Of a stretch of 38,112 nucleotides of DNA, positions 15,704 through 24,643 are shown piece after piece (positions within the stretch are counted from its first letter, which is position 1; each line of letters opens with the position of its first letter). The DNA lies in assembly GCA_021812345.1 (NCBI GenBank), contig JAKANP010000007.1, positions 1 through 38,112 of the forward strand, read 5' to 3'. This stretch comes from a bacterium. Its GTDB lineage: Bacteria; Patescibacteriota; Minisyncoccia; UBA6257; JAGOQP01. The notes beneath the pieces were generated by a model, which saw only the letters and a program-made list of their open reading frames with translations, was not told the origin of the DNA and searched no databases. Position numbers and translations under genes: made by a program.

Positions 15704-17902
15704 ATGAAAACAGCTATAAAATGGTCTTTGTTAGTTATGGCGTTTGTCCCGTTGATAGTGGACACGTCGGTCTTTTTCCCTTATATCACAGGAAAAACAT
15801 TTTTAATTCGCCTCGCAATTTCGTTGGCGGCAATTCTTTTTTCCATTCATCTTCTTTCTTCGGAAAAGTTTTTTGGAGAAATGGAAGCAAAATCAAAAAA
15901 GATTTTTAAAAACTCCGTCGTTATATCGACGCTGGCGTTTTTCGCAACATTCGTAGCGAGTGTATTTTTTGCTGTTAATACCTATCGGGCATTCTATGGA
16001 AACGTTGAAAGAGCGGAGGGGCTTATGGGAACGATGTATTTTTTTGGTTTTCTGATTCTCTCTCTTTTTATTTTTGAAAGAAAAGATTGGATATTATTTT
16101 TCAAACTCAATTTGCTCTCGGGCGCCATTCTTTTTGTTAACGAGATGTATCAGTGGATTTTACAGCACACGGTAAGGCCGTCTTCTTTCACCGGAAATTC
16201 TATCTATCTGGCGGCATATTTTCTTTTTGTAATGTTGTCGGGAGTGGTAATTATTGGCGATCACAATGAAAAAAAATACGGATTTTGGAAAATATTTTCT
16301 TGGCTGATGTTCCCGCTGTCTTTGCTTGGTATTTTTGTGACCGAAACAAGAGGGGTGATTGTCGGTTTTGGGGCGGGACTAGTTGCTTTGGTTGTTTATT
16401 TTGTTTGGAAGGGAAAAGAAGAAAAACTTTTTAATGTTTCGTTGAAAAAATTATCGGCAATTTTATTGCTTGCGATAGTGGTCTTTGGAGCATTTTTTCT
16501 TGCAACAAGAAAAGATGAATTCTGGCAAAAAATTCCCGGCTTAGACAGGTTATCTCATGTTTCATCCGGCGATGTAAGCACGGAAACACGTCTTATCGCA
16601 TGGGGAGTGGGACTTCAATCGGTAAGGCCTGATCTTAATGGCGTTGGAAAGTTTTTAATCGGCTGGGGACCGGAAAATTTCAATATCGCCTATAACACTT
16701 ATTACAATCCAAGATATTTTGAATTTGAGCAGGTTTGGTTTGACCGTTCGCACGATAAGCTTATAGATGTTTTTGTAATGAACGGATTTTTGGGACTTAT
16801 TGCTTATCTTTCAATTTGGTTTTGGTTTTTTTATATTGTTTTGAAGAGAAAAAATATGACTTGGTCTAACGGAGGACTCTTGTTCTTCGGCGTGGCGTAT
16901 TTTGCTCAGAATCTTTTCGTGTTTGATTCTGTTTCAACATTCACTCCGTTTTTCGCGATGCTCGGATACGCGGTCTATCTTTATTTGTTTGAAGAAAAAG
17001 AATCAGTTCAAGAACATCACGAAAAATCAAAGAGCAAAATTTTGCCGGTCTCGCTTATTTCCGCAAGCTGGTTAGTTTCGTTGTTTTTTGCTTTTTGCTT
17101 CGTTGCTTTCTTCTTGATTCCTTATTTTCAAATGAGAAATTATATTAATATATTGCAGTCGGGAGATCCGGCCCAGTATAACACCATATCAAACACTCTT
17201 ACTCCTTATACTTACGCGCAAGAGAATATAAGAATGTCGTTTTTGGAAACGACTCAGCAATATGCCGGGAGCAATAATCAGGAGGCGGCAAAACTTTTCA
17301 ATCAGGCGCTTGATTCTATGAAGGACTTGGTTCAAAGAGACCCGACCAACCCGAGATACTTTTTGTCATTGGCGATGGGATATACCTACGAAGCGCGAGC
17401 GGAAAATAATTTAAGTTATCTTAAAGATGCCGAAACTCAATTAAGAAAAGCGATGGCGCTAACTCCCAAAAGACAGGATATTAGATACCAGTTAGCTTAT
17501 AATTTAGCTCAACAAAATAGATTTCCGGAAGCGATTGCTTTAATGAAAGATACGGTGGCATTAGATCCAAATTTGGACGATTCTTATTATTATCTGGCGG
17601 TGGTTGAGTTTGTGGCAAAGTCAAATTACGTTGATGTTTATAATAATTTGGAAACGGCTTTAAGCGGAACCACTTTCCATCATATGGGTGACGGTCAAGC
17701 CGTAATTACTCAAATTTATCAGGATATTTTAAGTCAGGCATATCGGAATAAAAACAAAGATGTTTTCATTGGAGCGGCAAAAAGATTGGAGCAACTTTCC
17801 CCCGACCAAAAAACTTCGTTGGACAGTATCATAAACTTTGCCGAGCAAAACAAATGGGCACAAATACAACTACTTAAATCAGCGACTCCGCCCAAGCAAT
17901 AA
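15704..17902 (+). CDS. O-antigen ligase/polymerase-like membrane protein with C-terminal TPRs
   Basis: The 732-residue protein has about ten membrane helices in its first 475 residues. A large loop contains the Wzy_C/WaaL-type region ETRLIAWGVGLQS...GWGPENF...FDRSHDKLIDVFVMNGFLGLIAYL. In the family this region is tied to transfer or polymerisation of lipid-linked glycans outside the membrane. The last 220 residues are soluble TPR-like repeats (YLKDAETQLRKAMALTPKRQDIRYQLAYNLAQQNRFPEAIALMKDTVALDPN). It lies a few kilobases from the glycan locus but is transcribed separately. It could be a glycan polymerase or a protein-glycosylating oligosaccharyltransferase (PglL-like); sequence alone does not decide. 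Confidence 0.8.
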   Translation: MKTAIKWSLLVMAFVPLIVDTSVFFPYITGKTFLIRLAISLAAILFSIHLLSSEKFFGEMEAKSKKIFKNSVVISTLAFFATFVASVFFAVNTYRAFYGNVERAEGLMGTMYFFGFLILSLFIFERKDWILFFKLNLLSGAILFVNEMYQWILQHTVRPSSFTGNSIYLAAYFLFVMLSGVVIIGDHNEKKYGFWKIFSWLMFPLSLLGIFVTETRGVIVGFGAGLVALVVYFVWKGKEEKLFNVSLKKLSAILLLAIVVFGAFFLATRKDEFWQKIPGLDRLSHVSSGDVSTETRLIAWGVGLQSVRPDLNGVGKFLIGWGPENFNIAYNTYYNPRYFEFEQVWFDRSHDKLIDVFVMNGFLGLIAYLSIWFWFFYIVLKRKNMTWSNGGLLFFGVAYFAQNLFVFDSVSTFTPFFAMLGYAVYLYLFEEKESVQEHHEKSKSKILPVSLISASWLVSLFFAFCFVAFFLIPYFQMRNYINILQSGDPAQYNTISNTLTPYTYAQENIRMSFLETTQQYAGSNNQEAAKLFNQALDSMKDLVQRDPTNPRYFLSLAMGYTYEARAENNLSYLKDAETQLRKAMALTPKRQDIRYQLAYNLAQQNRFPEAIALMKDTVALDPNLDDSYYYLAVVEFVAKSNYVDVYNNLETALSGTTFHHMGDGQAVITQIYQDILSQAYRNKNKDVFIGAAKRLEQLSPDQKTSLDSIINFAEQNKWAQIQLLKSATPPKQ

Positions 17903-17995
17903 AAATTTAAGATTGATGATTAAAACTAAAGGAAAACCTAATCTTTTAATCAAAAAATAAGTCCGTAAACTATATGTAATATCAAAATTTGCCAT

Positions 17996-18021
17996 AAAAA
18001 TGATATTATGATATCATTTTT
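17996..18021. promoter_or_regulatory. Inverted repeat upstream of the ATPase gene
   Basis: AAAAATGATAT-TATG-ATATCATTTTT is a perfect 11-bp inverted repeat. It ends about 10 bases before the TAATATAAT -10 region (18031-18039), so it covers the expected -35 of the 18045 gene. It may be an operator, or a weak AT-rich terminator for the gene upstream. Confidence 0.45.
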
Positions 18022-18044
18022 ATTATAAAATAATATAATAAATT

Positions 18045-19184
18045 ATGGTAAAAATAATAAAAAGAACCGCTGAAGAAAAAATACGAGAAAGACTTTTTAA
18101 AGGAAAAGTTATTGTTTTATATGGTGCCAGACAAGTCGGCAAGACAACGCTGTCTAAAAAAATATTGGAAGACTTTGGAGATCAAGGTAGATATTTAAAT
18201 TGTGAATTATTATCTGTTCAAAATGGTTTGGCTGAAATGGAGGCGGAAAAATTAAAATCATATCTCGGCAATTATAAAATTATTGTTTTGGATGAGGCTC
18301 AAAATATTGTTGATATCGGTAAAAAATTAAAGATAATGGTTGATACTTACCCAAATATTCAAATTATCGCCACAGGATCTTCCAGTTTTGATTTGGCCGG
18401 AAAAATATCCGAACCGCTAACCGGAAGAGTTTTTACTATAATTTTATATCCATTTTCCGCTCAAGAGATTATGAATTCATCAGACAGATTTTCTTTTGAT
18501 TCTAAAATTGAACGACTACTCCGTTTTGGTTCATATCCTGAAATATTTTCCCTTTCTGACGATGAGGCAACAGAGCGTTTAAATGAAATAGCATCAGATT
18601 ATTTGTATAAGGATATTTTGAAATTTGAGGGTCTTAGAAAATCAAGCGCTATTAAGGATTTATTGCAATTATTAGCTCTTCAAATATCGGGCGAAGTTTC
18701 GTATCAAGAATTAAGTCAAACATTAGGAATTAATCGTTTAACCATTCAAAAATATATTACTATTTTGGAGCAAAGTTTTGTTATTTTCCAATTGCGGGCA
18801 TTATCAAGAAATAAACGAAAAGAAATTTCTAAAAATTTTAAAATTTATTTTACCGATGTTGGTATTAGAAATAGTTTGATTCAAAATTATAATACATTAG
18901 ATATTAGAAATGACATTGGCCAACTTTGGGAGAATTTTTGCGTTTCTGAAAGAATTAAAATGAACAGTAACAATAACAAAAGAGTTAATTCTTATTTTTG
19001 GAGAAATTACGAGAAGAAAGAAGTTGACTATATTGAGGAATCGGGAGGCATCATACAGGGTTATGAATTCAAATGGAACGGCGATAAAATCAAACAAAAG
19101 TTATCAATAAAAAATTTTACCGATATCTATAATAGTGATGTCCAAATGATTACAAAAAATAATATAGGTGATTTTATTTTGTAA
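18045..19184 (+). CDS. AAA-type ATPase with DUF4143 domain
   Basis: The 379-residue protein has Walker A GARQVGKTT (27-35) and Walker B IVLDEAQN (about 80-87), then the AAA_14 sensor region (IIATGSSSFDLAGKISEPLTGR). The C-terminal DUF4143 half follows, with a small winged-helix-like stretch (SYQELSQTLGINRLTIQKYITILE) and the nuclease-like end pattern VDYIEESGGIIQGYEFKW. Genes of this family are abundant and often transferred; many are thought to be linked to defence or toxin-like functions, but the role is not established. It stands alone between the inverted repeat and a bidirectional terminator. TATAAT/TAATAT lies 5-8 bases before the ATG. Confidence 0.85.
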   Translation: MVKIIKRTAEEKIRERLFKGKVIVLYGARQVGKTTLSKKILEDFGDQGRYLNCELLSVQNGLAEMEAEKLKSYLGNYKIIVLDEAQNIVDIGKKLKIMVDTYPNIQIIATGSSSFDLAGKISEPLTGRVFTIILYPFSAQEIMNSSDRFSFDSKIERLLRFGSYPEIFSLSDDEATERLNEIASDYLYKDILKFEGLRKSSAIKDLLQLLALQISGEVSYQELSQTLGINRLTIQKYITILEQSFVIFQLRALSRNKRKEISKNFKIYFTDVGIRNSLIQNYNTLDIRNDIGQLWENFCVSERIKMNSNNNKRVNSYFWRNYEKKEVDYIEESGGIIQGYEFKWNGDKIKQKLSIKNFTDIYNSDVQMITKNNIGDFIL

Positions 19185-19225
19185 ATGATTTTTAATTTCT
19201 AAATCAATTTTTTATCAGGAATAGA

Positions 19226-19253
19226 AAAAGCCAAGTTATTTAGCTTGGCTTTT
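19226..19253. terminator. Bidirectional terminator between convergent genes
   Basis: AAAAGCCAAG and CTTGGCTTTT form a perfect 10-bp stem with an 8-base loop. It lies between the ATPase gene on plus and the small ORF on minus. Confidence 0.85.
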
Positions 19254-19277
19254 GAAAAATAAATTTTTGAAAAAGAA

Positions 19278-19619
19278 CTAATTTTTGGCGTTTGAGGCGC
19301 CTTGAATCTGATAAAGAGCAAAGAGAACACTGCCGGTTCCGCCGTAGGGAGCTCCGTCATTGCGACAGACAAAAATTCTGTCCTTGAATCTTTCAAAATA
19401 TGCCAATTCTTCGGCGCTTTGAATGGAGTCATTCCAAATGAATTGAATGACGGATTTGCCCATATTCAAGGCGTCAAAAACTTGGTATCTGGATTGAACA
19501 ATCCAGACATCGGCATCAACCGGAGCCTCAACAATCTCAAAACCATTTTGAAAACATAGGACCTTGAGTTTGGAAATAACATTTCTATCTTCAAAGTGTT
19601 CCGAAACATTTACCTTCAT
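19278..19619 (-). CDS. Small hypothetical protein
   Basis: I place the start at the internal ATG MKVNVSEHFEDRN, giving 113 residues. It has a textbook Shine-Dalgarno (AAAGGAGGCGAAAA-ATG), and the longer ORF-track start at 19673 would lie inside the promoter. The sequence looks like a compact soluble alpha/beta domain (KLKVLCFQNGFEIVEAPVDADVWIVQSRYQVFDALNMGKSVIQFIW) with no family I recognise. It is expressed divergently from fcl and has its own promoter and terminator, so it is probably a real single-gene unit. Confidence 0.7.
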   Translation of the reverse strand: MKVNVSEHFEDRNVISKLKVLCFQNGFEIVEAPVDADVWIVQSRYQVFDALNMGKSVIQFIWNDSIQSAEELAYFERFKDRIFVCRNDGAPYGGTGSVLFALYQIQGASNAKN

Positions 19620-19644
19620 TTTTTCGCCTCCTTTTTCTAAAAAT

Positions 19645-19673
19645 AAAATACAATAAAAATAAATCTTAGTCAA
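19645..19673 (-). promoter_or_regulatory. Promoter of the small hypothetical gene
   Basis: On the minus strand TTGACT (19673-19668), a 17-base spacer and TATTTT (19650-19645) form a good sigma-70-type promoter. The Shine-Dalgarno and ATG at 19619 follow. Confidence 0.7.
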
Positions 19674-19746
19674 TCAAAATCCCATATTTCTTGTTTTTGT
19701 TTGATTTTTATTATAGGGTTTAGTCAGTTCTTCAAAAGGAGGATTT

Positions 19747-20697
19747 ATGAGCGCCAAAAAGAAACAGCTTCGCAAGCTATTTGTTATTACCGGAGGAAGC
19801 GGTTTTTTGGGACAACATATTCTTGGCGAGCTTTTAAAATCTGTTTTTGATGAAAACGTCGTTTTTGTTCCCAGTTCAAAAGAATTTGATTTGAGAGATT
19901 TTAAGGCTTGCAAGAAAGTTGTATCTATGGCGGATGTTGTCATTCATCTTGCGGCGAGAGTCGGCGGAATTGGTTACAATCTCAAGAATCCCGGACAACT
20001 TTTTTATGATAATGCCATTATGGGCATCCAACTTATGGAAGCCGCTCGCCTAAAAGGGGTGGAAAAATTCGTTGGAATTGGGACCATTTGTTCCTATCCT
20101 AAGTTTACTCCGGTTCCCTTTAAGGAGGAGTCAATTTGGGACGGCTATCCGGAAGAGACAAATGCTCCATACGGATTAGCCAAAAAGATGCTTTTGGTTC
20201 AAGCGCAAGCATATCGCCAGCAATACGGATTTAACGCCATCACACTTTTCCCGGTAAATCTGTATGGCCCGGGGGACAATTTCAATCCGGAAAGTTCGCA
20301 TGTAATTCCGGCATTGATAAAGAAATTTGTTGAAGCCAGAATCGAGAGAAAAAAGTCCGTTGAAATTTGGGGAACCGGAAACGCGACAAGAGAATTTCTT
20401 TTTGTTAAGGATGCCGCCAGAGCCATTGTCCTTGCCACTTTGAAATATAACAAACCCGATCCGGTCAATATCGGTTCGGGCATGGAAATTTCAATTCGCG
20501 ATTTGGTTTACATAATTTCCAAAATAATCGGCTACCAAGGAGAAATTGTCTGGGATTCATCAAAGCCCGATGGTCAGCCACGCAGATGTCTTGATGTTTC
20601 AAGAGCTCGAGAAGAGTTTGGATTTAAGGCAAGAACAAGTTTTAGTGATGGTATCAGAAAGACGATTTCTTGGTATCTTGCCAACTATCCTCGTTAA
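19747..20697 (+). CDS. fcl: GDP-L-fucose synthase (GDP-4-keto-6-deoxymannose epimerase/reductase)
   Basis: This enzyme converts GDP-4-keto-6-deoxy-D-mannose to GDP-L-fucose with NADPH. The 316-residue SDR protein has the nucleotide-binding TGGSGFLG (15-22). It also has the family-specific block AARVGGIGYNLKNPGQ, the active-site region GTICSYPK with Cys115/Ser116, and the Tyr142-xxx-Lys146 pair. The fucose-synthase signature NLYGPGDNFNPESSHVIPALIKKF follows. Cys and His residues used for epimerisation are retained. The start has a strong Shine-Dalgarno (AAAGGAGGATTT). A terminator separates it from gmm and gmd, but their products act in the same pathway. Confidence 0.93.
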   Translation: MSAKKKQLRKLFVITGGSGFLGQHILGELLKSVFDENVVFVPSSKEFDLRDFKACKKVVSMADVVIHLAARVGGIGYNLKNPGQLFYDNAIMGIQLMEAARLKGVEKFVGIGTICSYPKFTPVPFKEESIWDGYPEETNAPYGLAKKMLLVQAQAYRQQYGFNAITLFPVNLYGPGDNFNPESSHVIPALIKKFVEARIERKKSVEIWGTGNATREFLFVKDAARAIVLATLKYNKPDPVNIGSGMEISIRDLVYIISKIIGYQGEIVWDSSKPDGQPRRCLDVSRAREEFGFKARTSFSDGIRKTISWYLANYPR

Positions 20698-20712
20698 TGT
20701 TTTTGATTTTTT

Positions 20713-20740
20713 AAATCCCCGAATTTCGGGGATTTTTTTT
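20713..20740 (+). terminator. Terminator after fcl
   Basis: AAATCCCCGAA and TTCGGGGATTT form an 11-bp near-perfect palindrome followed by eight T residues. Confidence 0.9.
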
Positions 20741-20744
20741 GCGC

Positions 20745-20774
20745 TTGAAAACGGTCGATTAAAAAGTGTATATT
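20745..20774 (+). promoter_or_regulatory. Probable promoter of the gmm-gmd glycan operon
   Basis: TTGAAA (20745-20750), an 18-base spacer and TATATT (20769-20774) lie between the fcl terminator and the gmm start. This would begin a transcript running through the glycosyltransferase genes to about 31490. Confidence 0.45.
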
Positions 20775-20815
20775 TATATAAGATAATAACCGACAATAAT
20801 TTACCGATTTTCAAA

Positions 20816-21268
20816 ATGGCAAAAAATAATAAACTGATTGGCGACAAGGAATATAAGAATATAGTAAAGTTGGTTCCGATAGTGTGCGTTGATTTGATTT
20901 TAACCGACGGAAATAAATTTCTTTTGGGAAAACGAGTCAATCAGCCGGCAAAAGGCCAATGGTTTTTCCCGGGTGGGAGAATTTATAAAGGAGAGAAAAT
21001 CGTTGATGCGGCGATAAGAAAAGCAAAGGAAGAAATGGGAATAAAGATATTGGCAAAAGATTTATCTATAATAGGAGTGGGAGAAACAATTTTTGACGGC
21101 AAGGGGATAGATAAAGCCCGTCATTCTATAAACGTAGTGTGTCTGGTTAAAATAAGCGATAAAACAAAATTTAATTTTGATAGAACTCAGCATTCGGAAA
21201 TAAAATGGTTTTCGGAAATCAATCCAGATTGGCATGAATATGTTAAAGAATTTTTGAGGAAAATTTAG
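20816..21268 (+). CDS. gmm: GDP-mannose mannosyl hydrolase-like Nudix protein
   Basis: I use the ATG at 20816 (MAKNNKLIGDKEYKNIVKLVPIV). The longer ORF-track start lies inside fcl and would run through the terminator. The result is 150 residues, the usual size for Gmm/WcaH. The start and VDLILTD...FLLGKRVNQPAKGQWFFPGGRIYKGE match this group. The Nudix box reads GRIYKGEKIVDAAIRKAKEEMGI, with Lys where the first catalytic-box Glu of REUXEE normally is. Altered Nudix boxes are typical for Gmm enzymes, which hydrolyse GDP-mannose at the sugar carbon. Adjacent gmd and fcl support the assignment. Confidence 0.85.
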   Translation: MAKNNKLIGDKEYKNIVKLVPIVCVDLILTDGNKFLLGKRVNQPAKGQWFFPGGRIYKGEKIVDAAIRKAKEEMGIKILAKDLSIIGVGETIFDGKGIDKARHSINVVCLVKISDKTKFNFDRTQHSEIKWFSEINPDWHEYVKEFLRKI

Positions 21269-21290
21269 ATAATTAAATAAGAAAAATATT

Positions 21291-22289
21291 ATGAAAAAAG
21301 CTATTATTACAGGCATAACCGGTCAAGATGGATCATATTTAGCAGAGTTGCTTTTGAAAAAAGGATACGAAGTTCATGGAATTATAAGAAGGTCGTCAAC
21401 TTTTAATAGGTCGCGCATAGAACATTTGCACCCCGATATTCATCAAAGTGGTCCCAGAGTTATTCTGCATTATGGAGATATGACCGATTCCGGAAATCTC
21501 TTCTCTCTTATCTACGAAATCCAGCCGGATGAAATTTATAATCTTGCCGCTCAAAGCCATGTGCGTGTTTCTTTTGATGTCCCCGAATATACGGCTAATG
21601 TAGTTGGTCTTGGAGCTCTACGAATTCTCGATGCCATTAGAAATTTTGAGAAAGTTTCTAATAAAAAGATTAAGTTTTATCAAGCTAGTTCATCAGAAAT
21701 GTTTGGTGCTACTCCTCCTCCACAAAACGAGAAATCAATTTTTCATCCGAGAAGTCCTTATGGCAATGCAAAAGTTTTTGCATATCATACGACGGTTAAC
21801 TACAGAGAGGCTTATAATATATTTGCTTCAAATGGAATTTTATTTAATCACGAAAGTCCCCGTCGAGGAGAAAATTTTGTCACAAAAAAAATTACCAGAG
21901 GAGTGGCCAGAATTAAAGCAGGTCTAGATAAAAAAATATATCTTGGTAATTTGGAGGCTAAAAGAGATTGGGGTTATGCTCCGGAATATGTTGAGGCGAT
22001 GTGGCTAATGCTCCAATCAGATAAACCGGACGATTATGTGGTAGGAACCGGAGAATCGCATTCCATAAAGGATTTTCTTGAAGTTGCATTTAAGGAAGCT
22101 GGACTTGGAGATTGGAAGAAATATATTGAAATAGACAAGCAATATTTTAGGCCAACGGAAGTCGAGAATCTTATCGCGGATGCGACAAAAATTAAAAATC
22201 AATTAGAATGGGAACCCAAGACCAAGTTTGAAGATCTTGTAAAAATAATGGTTAATAGCGACATTGACGAGCTTAAAAAGAAATCATGA
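21291..22289 (+). CDS. gmd: GDP-mannose 4,6-dehydratase
   Basis: This enzyme makes GDP-4-keto-6-deoxy-D-mannose, the precursor of GDP-fucose and GDP-rhamnose. The 332-residue SDR protein has [15 protein letters not shown] at the N-terminus and the [14 protein letters not shown] loop used in NADP binding and tetramer contacts. It has SSSEMFG (133-139) with the catalytic Ser/Glu, and Tyr157-xxx-Lys161 in [25 protein letters not shown] and the substrate region [20 protein letters not shown] are also present. Its product is the substrate of fcl. It follows gmm by 22 bases and precedes a paralogue by 7. Confidence 0.95.
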   Translation: MKKAIITGITGQDGSYLAELLLKKGYEVHGIIRRSSTFNRSRIEHLHPDIHQSGPRVILHYGDMTDSGNLFSLIYEIQPDEIYNLAAQSHVRVSFDVPEYTANVVGLGALRILDAIRNFEKVSNKKIKFYQASSSEMFGATPPPQNEKSIFHPRSPYGNAKVFAYHTTVNYREAYNIFASNGILFNHESPRRGENFVTKKITRGVARIKAGLDKKIYLGNLEAKRDWGYAPEYVEAMWLMLQSDKPDDYVVGTGESHSIKDFLEVAFKEAGLGDWKKYIEIDKQYFRPTEVENLIADATKIKNQLEWEPKTKFEDLVKIMVNSDIDELKKKS

Positions 22290-22296
22290 TAAAAAA

Positions 22297-23328
22297 ATGA
22301 AAAAAGCTTTTATAACCGGCATAGGTGGTCAAGACGGATATTTTTTAACCAAACTTCTTATTCAAAAAGGATATTGTGTTTATGGTCTGGAGTTTTCAAA
22401 ATTATCAACCGGAAATTTTTTATTGCTTACCAATGAAGAAAAAAAACATACAAAATTATTTTTTGGTGATATTTGTGATAAAAAACTTATAGAAAAAATA
22501 TTAAAGAAGTATAAATTTGATGAAATTTATCATCTCGCCGGTCAAACCTCAATTCACCCGTCGCTTAAAAATCCGGATTTGGCTTATAGAGATAATATAG
22601 ATAGCGTCATTCATTTGCTTGAGGCTATAAAAAAATATTCACCGAGAACCAAATTTTTTCTTGCAGCATCAGCTGAGCTTTTTGGAGATAGACCATTTGC
22701 CGTTCCTCAAAATGAAAAAACCCCATTTTTTCCAAGAAATCCTTATGGTTTTTCCAAGTTGGCCGCCTTTTGGTTGGTTAAATATTATAGAGAAAATTAT
22801 AAAATATTTTCTTGTAGTGGAATTTTATTTAATCACGAATCGGAAATGAGGGGAGAGCAATTTGTAACAAGAAAGATAAGTATGGGCGTTGCTAAAATTT
22901 ATGCAGGCAAGCAAAAACAAATTGTTCTTGGGGATATAAGTGCCAAAAGAGATTGGGGTTATGCTGAAGATTATGTTGAGGCGATGTGGAAAATGCTTCA
23001 GTATAAAAAACCGGATGATTATGTTATTGCTACAGGAAAATCGCATTCCGTAAAGGATTTTGTTGACGAAGCGTTTAATTGTGTAGGAATAAAACTTCTT
23101 TGGATAAAAAGAGGAATTTTTTTATTGGCTAAAAATCCAAAAACAAAAGACGTGATTGTAAAAGCCGATTTGTCCGATGAAAACAATAATATGAGAAAAA
23201 AATTTTTATTAGTCGGCGATTCATACAAAGCTCGCAAGGTTTTAAAATGGAAGCCAAAAATTGATTTTAAAAAAATCGTCAAAATTATGGTTACTGCGGA
23301 TATGAAAATATTGTCCAACAAAAAATAG
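22297..23328 (+). CDS. GDP-mannose 4,6-dehydratase paralogue (SDR family)
   Basis: The start at 22297 (MKKAFITGIGGQDGYFL) is preferred over the ORF-track start, which overlaps gmd. The 343-residue protein keeps the Gmd framework: GIGGQDG, SAELFG, NPYGFSK with Tyr150/Lys154, FNHESEMRGEQFVTRKI and [17 protein letters not shown]. The N-terminal RR-loop of true Gmd is replaced by LEFSKLSTGNFLLLTNEEK, and it has an extra stretch near residues 265-305. It looks like a tandem duplicate that has diverged. It may use another NDP-sugar or do a different step (for example 4-ketoreduction); this cannot be read from sequence. Confidence 0.85.
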   Translation: MKKAFITGIGGQDGYFLTKLLIQKGYCVYGLEFSKLSTGNFLLLTNEEKKHTKLFFGDICDKKLIEKILKKYKFDEIYHLAGQTSIHPSLKNPDLAYRDNIDSVIHLLEAIKKYSPRTKFFLAASAELFGDRPFAVPQNEKTPFFPRNPYGFSKLAAFWLVKYYRENYKIFSCSGILFNHESEMRGEQFVTRKISMGVAKIYAGKQKQIVLGDISAKRDWGYAEDYVEAMWKMLQYKKPDDYVIATGKSHSVKDFVDEAFNCVGIKLLWIKRGIFLLAKNPKTKDVIVKADLSDENNNMRKKFLLVGDSYKARKVLKWKPKIDFKKIVKIMVTADMKILSNKK

Positions 23329-23383
23329 CTCAACGTCAAAATAAAAGCTTTATTTTTAATAGAAAAAATCATATTATTAAACA

Positions 23384-24637
23384 ATGTTATATCAAGAAAT
23401 AAAAAAATGCAGGATTTGCGGGAATCCGAATCTGGTCTCGATTATTAATTTGGGAGATCAGGCGCTAACAGGTGTTTTTCCTGCCGTTGGTGAAGAAATT
23501 GAACGTGGTCCGTTGGAAATTGTTAAATGTTTTAGCGACAAGGAAAAAAATGTTTGCGGTCTTGTTCAGCTGAAGCACGACTATCAGATGGAAAAATTAT
23601 ATGGAGACAATTATGGCTATCGCTCGGGTCTTAACAAGTCAATGATTAACCACTTGGGTGAAATTGTAGGAAAAATAGAAAACAAAGTGCATCTTTCTGA
23701 TGGTGATTTGGTTATTGATATCGCGAGCAATGATGGCACGCTTCTTTCTGCTTATAAAAATAAAAAACTTGAATTGTTAGGAATAGACCCGACTTCCGAA
23801 AAATTTGGCTCATATTATCCGGAATATATAAAGCACATTCCTGAATTTTTCTCTTCAGAAATTGTCAAAAAATTATACGGAGATAAAAAGGCAAAGGTGA
23901 TAACTTCTATAGCTATGTTTTATGATCTTCCCGATCCGTTAAGAATTATGCGGGAAATAGAAGAAGTAATGGACCCCGAAGGGATATGGGTTGTTGAGCA
24001 AAGTTATATGCCGGCAATGATAGGCAACACCTCATATGACACAATTTGCCATGAGCACCTGGAGTATTATGCCCTTGAACAATTCCAATGGATGGCTCAA
24101 TCAGCCGGGTTAAAAATCATAGATATTGAATTCAATGATACTAACGGGGCGAGTTTTTGTTTAACGATGGCAAAAAAGGATTCGTCATATAGCGAAGTTT
24201 CCGAAAAAATAAACCACTTTTTGTCCGTTGAAGAAGAGAGGGGATTTAACAAAATGGCTGTTTATGAAGAGTTTAGAGAAAAAACAATCAAACACAAGGA
24301 AGAATTGGTAAAACTTATAAAAAAAATAAAATCCGAAAATAAAAAAATTTTTGGATACGGTGCGTCAACTAAAGGAAATGTTATTTTGCAATATTGTGGA
24401 ATAACGCCTGAAGATGTGCCGTATATTGCCGAAGTGAACGAATATAAATTTGGCAGAGTTACTCCGGGGACTAAAATTCCTATAATCTCCGAAAAAGATG
24501 CTTTGGCAATGCATCCTGATTATTATCTGGTGCTTCCGTGGCATTTCAAAAAAGGAATTATTGAAAGAGAAAAAGAATATTTAAAATCGGGAGGGAAATT
24601 GATTTTTCCATTGCCGAAAATTGAGATTATTTGGTAA
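23384..24637 (+). CDS. SAM-dependent sugar C-methyltransferase
   Basis: The 417-residue protein has the three-part layout of NDP-sugar C-methyltransferases. First is an N-terminal zinc-binding domain (CRIC at 9-12, and C49/C58; the second cysteine pair is more widely spaced than usual) followed by LVQLKHDY...YGYRSGLNKSM. Next is a Rossmann SAM domain with VIDIASNDGTLL (about 110-121) and the VVEQSYMPAMIGNTSYDTICHEHLEYY segment. Last is the C-terminal domain with GYGASTKGNVILQYCGI and VTPGTKIPI. It would add a branching methyl group to a 4-keto sugar, fitting the gmd products nearby; the exact substrate is inferred. Confidence 0.88.
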   Translation: MLYQEIKKCRICGNPNLVSIINLGDQALTGVFPAVGEEIERGPLEIVKCFSDKEKNVCGLVQLKHDYQMEKLYGDNYGYRSGLNKSMINHLGEIVGKIENKVHLSDGDLVIDIASNDGTLLSAYKNKKLELLGIDPTSEKFGSYYPEYIKHIPEFFSSEIVKKLYGDKKAKVITSIAMFYDLPDPLRIMREIEEVMDPEGIWVVEQSYMPAMIGNTSYDTICHEHLEYYALEQFQWMAQSAGLKIIDIEFNDTNGASFCLTMAKKDSSYSEVSEKINHFLSVEEERGFNKMAVYEEFREKTIKHKEELVKLIKKIKSENKKIFGYGASTKGNVILQYCGITPEDVPYIAEVNEYKFGRVTPGTKIPIISEKDALAMHPDYYLVLPWHFKKGIIEREKEYLKSGGKLIFPLPKIEIIW

Positions 24638-24643
24638 AATTTT

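Noticed and set aside
19620-19673. Longer start of the small minus-strand ORF
   Set aside because: It lies inside the TTGACT-17-TATTTT promoter, and a perfect Shine-Dalgarno precedes the internal ATG at 19619.
20546-20815. 90-residue N-terminal extension of the Nudix ORF
   Set aside because: It overlaps fcl in another frame and crosses a strong terminator; the ATG at 20816 gives the normal Gmm length.
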